Source: Acetivibrio sp. MSJd-27 (GTDB lineage Bacteria > Bacillota > Clostridia > UMGS1840 > HGM11507). Taken from it: 42,194 bases of DNA. Positions 31,606 through 40,697 of the stretch are shown here, piece after piece; the stretch's first letter is position 1, and every line of letters begins with the position of its first letter. Below the pieces are notes generated by a model. It saw only the letters and a list, made by a program, of their open reading frames with translations, did not search any database and had not been told where the DNA came from. A program made the position numbers and the translations under genes. Location: the NCBI RefSeq assembly GCF_018918095.1, contig NZ_JAHLPV010000025.1:1-42194 (forward strand). Direction: 5' to 3'.

Positions 31606-32832
31606 ATGTCATTGGTTGAAAGCGGAAAGAAAAAAATTGAATGGGTTTCCCGCCACATGCCAATATTAAATACGATAAAGAAACAGTTTGAAAAGGAACA
31701 GCCGTTCCGTGGAAAAAAGATTACAATTTGCATTCATCTGGAGGCAAAGACGGCCTATTTTGCGACCGTGCTGAAGGCCGGCGGCGCACAGGTGGTGGCA
31801 ACCGGTTGTAACCCGCTTTCCACACAGGACGATGTGGTGGAAGGTTTGCGGTCCTATGGTGTGACGGTATACGCAAAGCACAGTGCAACAGAGGAAGAGT
31901 ACAACAACGATCTGAGAAAAGCGCTGGAACAGCAGCCGGATATCATACTGGATGACGGCGGCGATCTTACAGCGATCATTCATCATGAAATGCCGGAGCT
32001 GATTGAGACGCTGTACGGCGGAACGGAGGAAACCACAACCGGCATTCTGCGTCTGCGGGCGAGGGAAAAAGAAGGACAGCTGAAATTCCCTGTTATCTCT
32101 GCCAATGACGCTTTCTGCAAATATCTGTTTGATAACCGTTACGGTACCGGACAATCTGTCTGGGACGGTATCAACCGAACCACGAATTTGATTGTCAGCA
32201 GCAAAAATGTGGTCATTGCCGGATACGGCTGGTGCGGAAAGGGTGCGGCGATGCGCGCCAAGGGACTGGGCGGAAACGTGATTGTCTGTGAGGTCAATCC
32301 CATCAAAGCGATTGAGGCGGTGATGGACGGCTTCCGCGTTATGTCTATGGAGGAAGCCTCCAAAATTGGAGACATTTTTGTTACAGTGACAGGCTGTAAG
32401 GACGTTATCACCAAAAAGCATATGGAGAACATGAAGGATGGTGTCATCCTGGCAAATGCCGGGCATTTTGATGTGGAAATCAATAAGCAGGATTTGGCGG
32501 CTGTCTCGGTGGAAAAGAAAACGGTTCGGGACAATATTGAGGCTTATATCACCAAGGACGGCAGGCATCTGAACTTGTTGGCGGAGGGCAGGCTGGTCAA
32601 TCTGGCCGCTGGCGACGGACATCCGGCGGAAATCATGGATATGAGTTTTTCCATTCAGGCACTCTCTCTGAAATACATCAATGAACATCACGGGGAGATG
32701 ACCAACAAGGTCTATAACGTGCCGGAAGAGCTTGACCGCTATGTGGCGGGGCTGAAGTTGAAAACACTGGGTGTTTCAATCGATAGGCTCACCGAGGAGC
32801 AAGAGCACTATATCAACGATTTTATGGAATAG
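31606..32832 (+). CDS. ahcY: Adenosylhomocysteinase-like hydrolase (possibly S-inosylhomocysteine hydrolase)
   Basis: A 408-residue member of the S-adenosylhomocysteine hydrolase family, in the shorter thermophile/archaeal form. Seen are MPILNTIKKQF, ICIHLEAKTAYFATVLKAGGA (core: HLEAKTAYFATVLKAGGA), DDGGDLT, the NAD-binding loop GYGWCGKG (206-213) and LAAGDGHPAEIMDMSFSIQA (core: GDGHPAEIMDMSFSIQ). The C-terminal Lys/Tyr tail that human AHCY lends across the dimer is missing, as in Thermotoga. It sits between PNP and an SAH/MTA deaminase; in Methanocaldococcus this mix works through S-inosylhomocysteine. Which substrate it prefers cannot be told by eye. Confidence 0.92.
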   Translation: MSLVESGKKKIEWVSRHMPILNTIKKQFEKEQPFRGKKITICIHLEAKTAYFATVLKAGGAQVVATGCNPLSTQDDVVEGLRSYGVTVYAKHSATEEEYNNDLRKALEQQPDIILDDGGDLTAIIHHEMPELIETLYGGTEETTTGILRLRAREKEGQLKFPVISANDAFCKYLFDNRYGTGQSVWDGINRTTNLIVSSKNVVIAGYGWCGKGAAMRAKGLGGNVIVCEVNPIKAIEAVMDGFRVMSMEEASKIGDIFVTVTGCKDVITKKHMENMKDGVILANAGHFDVEINKQDLAAVSVEKKTVRDNIEAYITKDGRHLNLLAEGRLVNLAAGDGHPAEIMDMSFSIQALSLKYINEHHGEMTNKVYNVPEELDRYVAGLKLKTLGVSIDRLTEEQEHYINDFME

Positions 32833-32843
32833 AGGGTCTTGTT

Positions 32844-34136
32844 ATGCTGTTGAAAAACGCGACAATTATTACCATGGATGAGTCCAATCCGGTGCTCTAT
32901 CATGGATATATCGGAACCCGGGATAAAAAAATCGTTTTGGTATCCGAACATCTGGAGGAGAGGGAGACGGCATACGGCGAGGTGATTGACGCCAAAGGCA
33001 AGATTGTTATGCCGGGGCTGTGCAATGCCCATTCCCATGTGGCTATGACGCTGCTTCGGGGATATGCGGAGGGCTATTCTCTGCAGGAATGGCTTTTTCA
33101 AAAGATATTCCCCATTGAAGATCAACTGGAACCGGAGGATATCTATTGGGGTACCATGCTGGGGATTGCCGAGATGGTACGCACCGGAACGACGCTGGTC
33201 AACGACTGTTATTATTTTATGGACAGAGCGGCTGCGGCGTATTCGGAAACCGGTTTCAATGCCAATATTTCCCGCGGTCTGATGAACGATCAGTTAAAGG
33301 AGGACTACAGCGATGATTATCGTCTGAAGGAAATGATCGAGCTGTTTGAGTCCTATAATGGGAAGTACGATGATCAGATTCGAGTGGAATGTTTCCCTCA
33401 TGCAATTTATACCTGTTCGCCGCAGTATTTCAGATATATCGCGAAAGTGGCGGACAAATATGGAATACCAGTGACTTCTCATATCTCGGAAAACGAAACA
33501 GAAAACAGGGAGTGCCTGGAAAAGTACGGGAAAACCCCTGTTCAGGTTTATCAGGAATCCGGATTATTGAATCGGCCGGTCAATATCGCCCACGGCGTTT
33601 GGCTGACGGATGATGACTTGGAGATTGTGCGCAGCAGCGGGAGTACCGTCACACATAATCCGGCCAGCAATTTAAAGCTGGGCAGCGGCATTGCAAACAT
33701 TCTGAAGTACAGTAATATGGGAATTAACATTGCGCTGGGGACGGACGGCTGCTCCTCCAACAACAATCTGAATCTGTTTGAGGAAATGCACCTGGCAGCC
33801 CTGTTGCTTGCCGGAACCAATGATCCCTCTCTGGTAAAGCCGTTTGAAATATTGAAATTTGCCACGGTAAACGGAGCAAAAGCAATGAACCGCACGACAA
33901 AAGGGATTCTGAAAGAGGGCTATGACGCTGACTTTATCATGGTAAATAACACGGAGCCTTACTATTATCCTCAGCACGATCCGGTAAACAATATTCTGTA
34001 TACGGCGCAGGGGCCGGATGTCTGCCTTACTGTAATTGGCGGCAGGACGGTTTATCAGGATGGAGAATACAAATCGCTGGATATCGAAAAGGTAAAAGCG
34101 GAAATTATGCGGATTAAAGCAAGATTATTCGAATAG
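32844..34136 (+). CDS. mtaD: 5-methylthioadenosine/S-adenosylhomocysteine deaminase
   Basis: A 430-residue amidohydrolase with the metal-binding NAHSHVAM (His63, His65), the SHISENETE stretch carrying the third histidine, HNPASNLKLGSGIA and LGTDGCSSNNNLNLFEEM (catalytic aspartate). The HNPxSNLKLxSG pattern is typical of MtaD/DadD. It deaminates SAH (to S-inosylhomocysteine), methylthioadenosine and perhaps 5'-deoxyadenosine. It lies 11 bases after ahcY on the same transcript. Confidence 0.92.
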   Translation: MLLKNATIITMDESNPVLYHGYIGTRDKKIVLVSEHLEERETAYGEVIDAKGKIVMPGLCNAHSHVAMTLLRGYAEGYSLQEWLFQKIFPIEDQLEPEDIYWGTMLGIAEMVRTGTTLVNDCYYFMDRAAAAYSETGFNANISRGLMNDQLKEDYSDDYRLKEMIELFESYNGKYDDQIRVECFPHAIYTCSPQYFRYIAKVADKYGIPVTSHISENETENRECLEKYGKTPVQVYQESGLLNRPVNIAHGVWLTDDDLEIVRSSGSTVTHNPASNLKLGSGIANILKYSNMGINIALGTDGCSSNNNLNLFEEMHLAALLLAGTNDPSLVKPFEILKFATVNGAKAMNRTTKGILKEGYDADFIMVNNTEPYYYPQHDPVNNILYTAQGPDVCLTVIGGRTVYQDGEYKSLDIEKVKAEIMRIKARLFE

Positions 34137-34185
34137 GAAACCAAAATCATATTGTATTCCTGATAGAAAGGAGGAGGTGTTATAA

Positions 34186-34797
34186 ATGCTGGAAAGTTAT
34201 GTGGAGAGGGAATTTAATGAGTTAAAGGCGGCTTATAACACTTCTGCCGTAATCAAGCAAGCGGATTTGACCTTTACGAATAAAAAATTCTTTCAAAATT
34301 TTAAGAAGAATCTGAATACCGATCGCCGGGGTGAGGTTGTTTTTCTGGTGGAGCGGAAGAACGGAAAAAAGATTGTCATAAAAAGCGGTAAATATCCAAG
34401 AGGGATTTACCGCATTCCCAGCGGGGGGATTGGATTTGAGGAGAAGGCGATCGACGCGCTTTCCCGAGAGATGAAAGAAGAATTAGGAATAAATTTTACA
34501 ATTCAATCATTTTTGGGACTGGTTGAATATAAAATAAATTATAAGGATGAAGCATTAAAATTTTATTCCTATCTCTTTTTACTAAAAGAGGTAAGCGGTA
34601 ATCTGATAGAGGATGCCACGGAGGATGAGATCACAGAATATCTGGAAGCAGACGATGAAAGATTGATTCAAATCGGGGATAAGATGAGGGAAATTAAGGG
34701 AGGATGGTATGACTGGTGTCAATTCCGTTCTCAGGCAATCTATTTTTACAAAGACTATTTGAAGGAGTTATACCAATGTCAAAAAAGAAAAAAGTGA
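34186..34797 (+). CDS. Nudix hydrolase
   Basis: A 203-residue protein with a perfect Nudix box, from GGIGFEE through REMKEELGI, fitting Gx5Ex7REUxEExGU at about residues 85-107. Upstream lies the beta-sheet part with RRGEVVFLVER. Substrate is unknown; nucleoside diphosphate derivatives are the class norm. AAAGGAGGAGG is a strong ribosome site. The last 22 bases overlap the VanW gene, implying joint translation. Confidence 0.9.
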   Translation: MLESYVEREFNELKAAYNTSAVIKQADLTFTNKKFFQNFKKNLNTDRRGEVVFLVERKNGKKIVIKSGKYPRGIYRIPSGGIGFEEKAIDALSREMKEELGINFTIQSFLGLVEYKINYKDEALKFYSYLFLLKEVSGNLIEDATEDEITEYLEADDERLIQIGDKMREIKGGWYDWCQFRSQAIYFYKDYLKELYQCQKRKK

Positions 34798-36509
34798 TTT
34801 TAATATCCGGTATTGCAGCAGTGTGTGTGCTGCTGCTGTGCGTCTCTGCTTTTTTTGTCTCCGCAGTAGGGGAATTGGACGGCGATACGGTCTATGAAGG
34901 GATCTATTTCAAGGATATCCCGCTCGGTGGGAAAACGCAGGAGGAAGTAAAACAGATTATTTCAGATTATGAGGAGAACATGCCCAGCCAGGAATTTACC
35001 GCAAAGTTCCATGACATTTCCATCACGTTTTCTCCCAGTGCGGTCGGATTTAATTACAATGCGGAGGAGATGGCGAAAGCGGCTTATGATACATACCGGA
35101 CGGGCGGTAAACTGGAACGTGCTTTTCAGGTCTGGAAAGCAAAAAACGGAAAGGTTGAAATCAAGTCCAGTTATTTGAACGATGAGGAGCTGTTTAAACA
35201 AACTGCTAAGACGCTTTTATCCGAGCAGGGGATTACAGATGCTCCTTATACGCTCGCTTATTCTGACACAGCTGTAACAGTGACCATAAACGACACAGGG
35301 GAGTATGTGGACATCGATGCTTTTTACAGCCAAATGAAACAGCGGATGGCGGTAGAGGACTACACCGTTCTGGAACTGCAGGGTATGCCTATCGGCGTTC
35401 CTTCTGCGGATGACATTTATAATGCTATCTATGTGAAAGCGGAAAACGCGAGAGCGGAAACGGTTGACGGCAAGACCAAAATCATCCCTCATGTGATCGG
35501 AAGATCAGTGGATAAAAAATCTCTGGAAGAGCATTTGAACAAAGGAGAAAAGAGTTTTCAGCTGAAACTGAACAAGACGTATCCCACAATCAAGACAGAA
35601 AATATAGAAGGGCAGTTTTTCCATGATGTGCTGGGAACTTATCGGACAAATTACAATGCGTCGCTGAAAGGCCGAACCCAGAACGTGTCGCTTGCAGCGA
35701 AAAAAATCAACGGTACGGTTCTAAACAATGGAGATATTTTTTCCTTTAATAAAACGGTAGGAAAAAGAACGGCAGCGGCAGGTTTTTCGACTGCCACCAT
35801 CTTTACAAATGGAGAGCTGTCCGAAGAACTGGGCGGTGGCATTTGCCAGGTTTCTTCCACTCTTTACTACGCCACCTTGCTGGCGGATCTAAAAATCGTG
35901 GAGCGCAGAAACCATATGTTTACCGTTTCGTATGCGAAAAACGGATTGGACGCCACGGTAGCCTATGGTTCTATCGATTTCCGCTTTAAGAACAACTATT
36001 CCGCACCGATCAAGATTCTCGCAAGTGCCAGCGGAGGCATCATGTCGGTGACAATCCTTGGAACGAAGGAACAAAATAAAAAAGTGGAGCTGGTTACCCA
36101 GACACTGGGAACCACGCCGTTTCCCACGGAGTATGTTGAGGTTGACAGCCTGAAAGCTGGGCAGCAGCGTGTGAAGCAAAACGGACTGAACGGCTATAAA
36201 GTTTCCGCCACCAAGATTGTGAAAGACGGGAACGGGAATGTGATCCGCAAAGAGAGCCTTGGAACAAGCGTCTATCAGCCGCTGAAAAAAGTGATTGAGG
36301 TCGGAAAGGGAACGCAGGTTTCCAACCCTCCTACGCAAACACCCACACCGCCGACGAAACCGCCGGTACACACGCAAACGCCGGAACCCACTGTCACACA
36401 AGAGCCTACAAAACCTCCCGTGACGTCTGCCCCGCCGACCAGTCAGCCCCCAGTTACTCAGGAACCGACGGAGACATCGGAAGCGACTACAATGCCAAAT
36501 AACGAATAA
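34776..36509 (+). CDS. VanW-family cell-surface protein with Pro/Thr-rich tail
   Basis: A 577-residue protein. A hydrophobic helix (about 7-28) anchors or exports it. Two repeats of the peptidoglycan-binding-like domain common ahead of VanW domains follow (about 40-285), then the VanW domain (about 300-440) with SLAAKKINGTVLNNGDIFSFN (core: INGTVLNNGDIFSFN) and EELGGGICQVSSTLYYATL, then a G5-like part, and a tail of about 55 residues of Pro, Thr and Glu, probably spanning the cell wall. ATG at 34776 is supported by AAGGAG. Function of VanW domains is not settled; a cell-wall role is the usual view. Confidence 0.88.
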   Translation: MSKKKKVILISGIAAVCVLLLCVSAFFVSAVGELDGDTVYEGIYFKDIPLGGKTQEEVKQIISDYEENMPSQEFTAKFHDISITFSPSAVGFNYNAEEMAKAAYDTYRTGGKLERAFQVWKAKNGKVEIKSSYLNDEELFKQTAKTLLSEQGITDAPYTLAYSDTAVTVTINDTGEYVDIDAFYSQMKQRMAVEDYTVLELQGMPIGVPSADDIYNAIYVKAENARAETVDGKTKIIPHVIGRSVDKKSLEEHLNKGEKSFQLKLNKTYPTIKTENIEGQFFHDVLGTYRTNYNASLKGRTQNVSLAAKKINGTVLNNGDIFSFNKTVGKRTAAAGFSTATIFTNGELSEELGGGICQVSSTLYYATLLADLKIVERRNHMFTVSYAKNGLDATVAYGSIDFRFKNNYSAPIKILASASGGIMSVTILGTKEQNKKVELVTQTLGTTPFPTEYVEVDSLKAGQQRVKQNGLNGYKVSATKIVKDGNGNVIRKESLGTSVYQPLKKVIEVGKGTQVSNPPTQTPTPPTKPPVHTQTPEPTVTQEPTKPPVTSAPPTSQPPVTQEPTETSEATTMPNNE

Positions 36510-36510
36510 G

Positions 36511-36541
36511 AATAGTGCGGGATCGAAAATCCCGCACTATT
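36511..36541 (+). terminator. Hairpin after the VanW gene
   Basis: AATAGTGCGGGAT (36511-36523), loop CGAAA, ATCCCGCACTATT (36529-36541), a perfect 13-bp stem with a short T stretch. It separates the VanW gene from the Rnf operon; about 60 bases remain for an Rnf promoter, where I see no clear boxes. Confidence 0.75.
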
Positions 36542-36599
36542 GTTAAATATTAAACAAAGCAATAAAGGAAAAACAAGATAGAACAAAAGGAGAATGCTT

Positions 36600-37928
36600 A
36601 TGAAGAAGTATACCTTCCGGGGGGGGATTCATCCTCCGGAACACAAGGAGCTGACAGAGCATAAGCCAATTGTGAAATTGGATGCGCCCAAGATGGTGAT
36701 TCTGCCGCTCCGTCAGCATATCGGCGCCACACTGGAGCCTTTGGTGAAGGTTGGAGAGCATGTGTACATGGGACAGAAAATCGCCGACAGCGATCAATTT
36801 GTCTCGGCTCCGGTACATAGTTCTGTTTCGGGAAAAGTGATGAAAATAGAGGAGTATTTCCATCCATCCGGAATGAAGGCTCCGGCTATTTTCATTGAAA
36901 ATGACGGAAAGGACGAGTTGGATCCATCGGTCAAACCAATCGGCGATTACCGAAAGCTGTCGCCGCCGGATATTGCAAAAGCGGCAAGGCAAGCGGGACT
37001 AGTTGGTATGGGAGGAGCCGGATTTCCAACACATATTAAACTGATGCCTCCCAAGGATAAAAAAGTGGAATATCTGATCATCAACGGCGCGGAATGTGAG
37101 CCTTATCTGACCTCAGATCACCGTGTGATGCTGGAAGAAGGAGAAGAGGTTCTCTACGGCCTGAAAGTCATGATGCACAATTTCGGTGTAGATAAAGCCT
37201 ATCTTGCCATTGAAGAAAATAAGATGGATGCGGCGGAGCATATGCAAAAGCTTTTAAACGGGGACAACTCCATAGAGGTATGCGTTTTAAAAACGAAATA
37301 TCCTCAGGGCTCTGAAAAGCATCTGATCAAAGCGGTTTCCGGCAGGGAGGTTCCCAGCGGAAAACTGCCGATTGACGCGGGAGCTGTGGTGAACAATATC
37401 GACACTTGTACCGCTCTTGCCAGGGTAATGAAAACAGGAATGCCGCTCATCCGCAGAATTGTAACGGTATCCGGTCTCGGCGTAAAGAAGCCGTGCAATT
37501 TTGAAGTTCGTATCGGCACTGATTTTCAAACGCTGTTTGACGCGGCAGGCGGCTTGAAGGAGGACGTGAAAAAGGTCATTATGGGCGGACCAATGATGGG
37601 AATTGCACAGTATGACCTGCGCACGCCGGTTGTGAAAGGAACCTCAGGTTTACTGGCCCTTTTGGAAAATGAGGTTATTTGGGAGAAGGAAATGCCCTGC
37701 ACCCGCTGTGCCAAGTGTGTAGACGGATGCCCTATGGGCTTGATGCCTCTTTACCTGTCGGCTTACTCCAAAAAGGAGGACTATGATATGATGATCAAAT
37801 ATCATATTACCGACTGTATTGAATGCGGTTCCTGCTCTTATGTATGTCCCAGCAGGAAGAATCCGCTGCAGCGGATCCGCATTGGCAAGCAGCTGACCAT
37901 GCAGAGACTGCGGGAACAGAAGAAATGA
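36600..37928 (+). CDS. rnfC: Rnf complex subunit RnfC
   Basis: A 442-residue peripheral subunit. It has the N-terminal RnfC barrel (FRGGIHPPEHKELT), the FMN/NADH-site stretch MGGAGFPTHIKL and the later INGAECEPYLTSDHRVM (core: NGAECEPYLTSDHR), an SLBB-like part, and two [4Fe-4S] motifs: CTRCAKCVDGCP from Cys367 and CIECGSCSYVCP from Cys406. It passes electrons between NADH and the membrane part. ATG at 36600 has AAGGAG 7 bases upstream; ATG at 36594 is too close. First of six genes. Confidence 0.96.
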   Translation: MKKYTFRGGIHPPEHKELTEHKPIVKLDAPKMVILPLRQHIGATLEPLVKVGEHVYMGQKIADSDQFVSAPVHSSVSGKVMKIEEYFHPSGMKAPAIFIENDGKDELDPSVKPIGDYRKLSPPDIAKAARQAGLVGMGGAGFPTHIKLMPPKDKKVEYLIINGAECEPYLTSDHRVMLEEGEEVLYGLKVMMHNFGVDKAYLAIEENKMDAAEHMQKLLNGDNSIEVCVLKTKYPQGSEKHLIKAVSGREVPSGKLPIDAGAVVNNIDTCTALARVMKTGMPLIRRIVTVSGLGVKKPCNFEVRIGTDFQTLFDAAGGLKEDVKKVIMGGPMMGIAQYDLRTPVVKGTSGLLALLENEVIWEKEMPCTRCAKCVDGCPMGLMPLYLSAYSKKEDYDMMIKYHITDCIECGSCSYVCPSRKNPLQRIRIGKQLTMQRLREQKK

Positions 37929-37992
37929 CCGCGGTTTGTGCGGCACAGGACGTTTCTTGTCCAAGTTAAAAACGAAAGGATACATCATTACA

Positions 37993-38970
37993 ATGGATAA
38001 AAAGCTTTTGGTGAGTTCCTCACCTCACATACATACCAACCAGTACATTACCAAAATGATGCGTGATGTGCTGATTGCCCTGTTTCCAGCACTGCTGGCG
38101 GGCATTGTGTTTTTCGGCTACCGGGCTCTTGTGATAACCTTGGTGTCGGTCGCCTCTTGTGTGCTGTTTGAATCCCTTTGGAACCGATTTATGAAAAAGG
38201 AGGATACCATCGGCGATTTGAGCGCCTGTGTCACCGGTGTTCTTCTGGCGTTTTCCATGCCGGCAAACGTGCCGCTTTGGCTTCCCGTTGTGGGCGCACT
38301 GTTTTCTATTATCATCTGCAAGCAGCTGTTTGGCGGTTTGGGGCAGAATTTTATCAATCCGGCACTGGGAGGCAGGGCCTTTTTGATGGCTTCCTGGCCT
38401 GTTTTGATGACTACCTTTGTGATGCCTTTTCAGCCGATGCCGCTTTTTTCGTCGGTCGCAAACATTGATGCGATCTCTTCCGCAACTCCGCTGGGGCTTA
38501 TGAAACTGCAGGGAGAGATGACTGGATATATGGATCTATTTATCGGACAGATTGGCGGCTGTATCGGAGAAACCTCTGCGCTGGCACTTTTGATCGGCGC
38601 TGTTTATCTGATTTGCCGCAGAGTGATTAAGCTGTACGCCCCTTTGGCTTATCTGGGCAGCACAATGCTGTTTGGCTGGCTGATGGGTTATGACGGCTTC
38701 ATGACGGGAGATCCTCTGTTCCATCTGCTCTCCGGCGGTCTGATGCTGGGCGCTTTCTTTATGATTACCGATTACACGACAACTCCGACGACAAATCTGG
38801 GAAGTGTGATTGCAGGTATTATCGCCGGGTTCTTTACGATTTTGATTCGAGTCAAGGGCGGGTATCCCGAAGCGGTTACCTATTCTATTATGCTGGTGAA
38901 TATCATAACTCCCTTGATTGATAAATGGATTCTTCCAAGACAGTATGGGAGGGTGAAAAAGCATGCATAA
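37993..38970 (+). CDS. rnfD: Rnf complex subunit RnfD
   Basis: A 325-residue membrane protein with eight or nine hydrophobic segments. The covalent FMN site is Thr165 in SSATPLG, the RnfD/NqrB flavin motif. Other marks are LGQNFINPALGGRAF and GYPEAVTYSIMLVN near the end. ATG at 37993 is used; an open frame extends upstream into the gap without a ribosome site, while GAAAGGAT lies before 37993. Part of the ion-translocating membrane core. Confidence 0.95.
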   Translation: MDKKLLVSSSPHIHTNQYITKMMRDVLIALFPALLAGIVFFGYRALVITLVSVASCVLFESLWNRFMKKEDTIGDLSACVTGVLLAFSMPANVPLWLPVVGALFSIIICKQLFGGLGQNFINPALGGRAFLMASWPVLMTTFVMPFQPMPLFSSVANIDAISSATPLGLMKLQGEMTGYMDLFIGQIGGCIGETSALALLIGAVYLICRRVIKLYAPLAYLGSTMLFGWLMGYDGFMTGDPLFHLLSGGLMLGAFFMITDYTTTPTTNLGSVIAGIIAGFFTILIRVKGGYPEAVTYSIMLVNIITPLIDKWILPRQYGRVKKHA

Positions 38971-39508
38971 AAAAGAAAGTATTTTAAAATTAGGACTTGT
39001 GCTGTTCTTTATCTGTGCGCTTGTCACATTGGCACTTGCCGCAGCCAATTACATAACGGCACCCAAGATTGCGGCCATCACAGAAAAACAGGAAAAGGAA
39101 GCCAGAGCGGAAGTGCTTTCCGGTGCGGATGATTTTGAAAAGCTGTCCGATATGGTATACCGCGGTGTCAAAGACGGGAAAACGGTTGGCTATGCGGTGA
39201 ACACCAACCCTTCCGGTTTTGGCGGCGAGATTAATATGATGGTGGGTCTGGATGAAACCTTTCAGGTATCCGGTGTAAAAATTGTGAGTTTTTCGGAGAC
39301 ACCAGGTCTTGGAAGCAAGGCAAGTGAACCAAAGTTTCTTGACCAATTTAAAGGGAAAGGCGCCGATGTTTGCGTCGTAAAAGGCGGTGCGAAGAACAGC
39401 AATGAAGTGGTCGCCGTTTCAGGCGCAACCATTTCATCCAAGGCTGTCACGGCCGGAGTAACGGATGCCATTAAGCTGGCAAAGGAAGCGGGAGGTGCAA
39501 AAGAATGA
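38963..39508 (+). CDS. rnfG: Rnf complex subunit RnfG
   Basis: A 181-residue subunit with one N-terminal membrane helix (about 8-31) and an FMN-binding domain outside the membrane. The covalent flavin sits on Thr156 in SGATISS. GFGGEINMMVGLD is a further family stretch. It overlaps rnfD by 8 bases and rnfE by 4, so translation is coupled. GGGAGGGTG is the ribosome site. Confidence 0.95.
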   Translation: MHKKESILKLGLVLFFICALVTLALAAANYITAPKIAAITEKQEKEARAEVLSGADDFEKLSDMVYRGVKDGKTVGYAVNTNPSGFGGEINMMVGLDETFQVSGVKIVSFSETPGLGSKASEPKFLDQFKGKGADVCVVKGGAKNSNEVVAVSGATISSKAVTAGVTDAIKLAKEAGGAKE

Positions 39509-40104
39509 AGGAAATGCTGAAGAAAATCATCAATGAGAACCCCGTTTTTGTACTGCTGCTGGGAATGTGTCCGACTTTGGCGGTTACCACGACAGCAAAC
39601 AATGCGATTGGTATGGGCTTGGCGGCTACGGTTGTTCTGATTGGCTCCAACGTGGTCATATCCTGTTTGAGAAAAGTGATTCCCCAGAAGATACGGATTG
39701 CGGCTTACATTGTTATTATCGCCGGGTTTGTCTCGGTTATCGAAATGCTTTTAAAGGCATATTTGCCGGATTTGGCGCAGTCTCTGGGGCTGTTTATCCC
39801 TCTTATCGTGGTGAACTGCATTATTCTCGGGCGCGCGGAAGCCTTTGCATCCAAAAATGGAATCGGAGCTTCCTTTATGGACGGCTTGGGGATGGGGCTT
39901 GGTTTTACCTTTGCACTTTTGATTTTGGCAGTCGTGAGGGAGATTCTCGGCAATGGAACCCTGTTTGGACTATCCCTGTTTCCGGAGGGATTCCAGCCTG
40001 CGATCATGATGATACTGCCTCCCGGAGGATTCATTACACTGGGATTGGTTCTGGCTGTTATCAATATCATTAAAATCAAAAGAGGAGGTAAGGTAAATGA
40101 TTAG
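39505..40104 (+). CDS. rnfE: Rnf complex subunit RnfE
   Basis: A 199-residue integral membrane protein with six hydrophobic segments. It pairs with RnfA as an inverted-topology pair in the membrane. Typical stretches: NPVFVLLLGMCPTLAVTTTA (a conserved cysteine for the intramembrane iron site) and LGLFIPLIVVNCIILGRAEAF (core: FIPLIVVNCIILGRAEA). Overlaps rnfG by 4 and rnfA by 8 bases. Confidence 0.95.
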   Translation: MKEMLKKIINENPVFVLLLGMCPTLAVTTTANNAIGMGLAATVVLIGSNVVISCLRKVIPQKIRIAAYIVIIAGFVSVIEMLLKAYLPDLAQSLGLFIPLIVVNCIILGRAEAFASKNGIGASFMDGLGMGLGFTFALLILAVVREILGNGTLFGLSLFPEGFQPAIMMILPPGGFITLGLVLAVINIIKIKRGGKVND

Positions 40105-40684
40105 TATGTCGACCATTTTTTCGATTGTTATTACCTCGATCCTGATTGAAAATATAGTGCTTGTCAAATTTTTGGGGATCTGCTCCTTTATCGGTGTTTC
40201 CAAACGGACAGATACCGCTCTCGGCATGGGCATGGCGGTTACCTTTGTCATGGCGATTGCATCGGCGGTTACCTGGTGCGTGCAGACCTATCTGCTGGTT
40301 CCATTTCATTTGGAATATCTGCAGACAATCTCTTTCATTTTGGTCATCGCCGCGTTGGTACAGCTGGTTGAAATGGCAATTCAGAAATTAAGTCCCTCGC
40401 TCTATACCTCTTTGGGGATTTATCTGCCGTTGATTACCACCAACTGTGCGGTTCTGGGGATCGCTATTTTGAATATCGATAAAAATTACAATTTTATAGA
40501 AGCACTGGTATCCGGCGTGGCCGCCGCTTTGAGTTTTACCATTGCCATTTTTCTGTTCGCAGGGGTTCGGGAACGGCTGGAGAATTCTGAGATACCGGAA
40601 TGGATGAAAGGATTTCCCATCGCATTGGTTACCGCCGGCATTATCGCGATGGCTTTCCTTGGCTTCCAAGGCTTAAAGATATAA
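40097..40684 (+). CDS. rnfA: Rnf complex subunit RnfA
   Basis: A 195-residue integral membrane protein with six hydrophobic segments, the partner of RnfE. Family stretches are ENIVLVKFLGICSFIGVSK and IYLPLITTNCAVLGIAIL, each with a cysteine thought to hold the iron site between RnfA and RnfE. GAGGAGGTAAGG is a strong ribosome site inside the end of rnfE. Confidence 0.95.
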   Translation: MISMSTIFSIVITSILIENIVLVKFLGICSFIGVSKRTDTALGMGMAVTFVMAIASAVTWCVQTYLLVPFHLEYLQTISFILVIAALVQLVEMAIQKLSPSLYTSLGIYLPLITTNCAVLGIAILNIDKNYNFIEALVSGVAAALSFTIAIFLFAGVRERLENSEIPEWMKGFPIALVTAGIIAMAFLGFQGLKI

Positions 40685-40697
40685 GGAGGGTGAGAAT

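Noticed and set aside
34716-34775. An earlier start of the VanW protein, 20 residues longer
   Set aside because: It lies inside the Nudix gene without a ribosome site, and it would put a non-signal stretch before the membrane helix. ATG 34776 has AAGGAG and a lysine-rich start typical of exported proteins.
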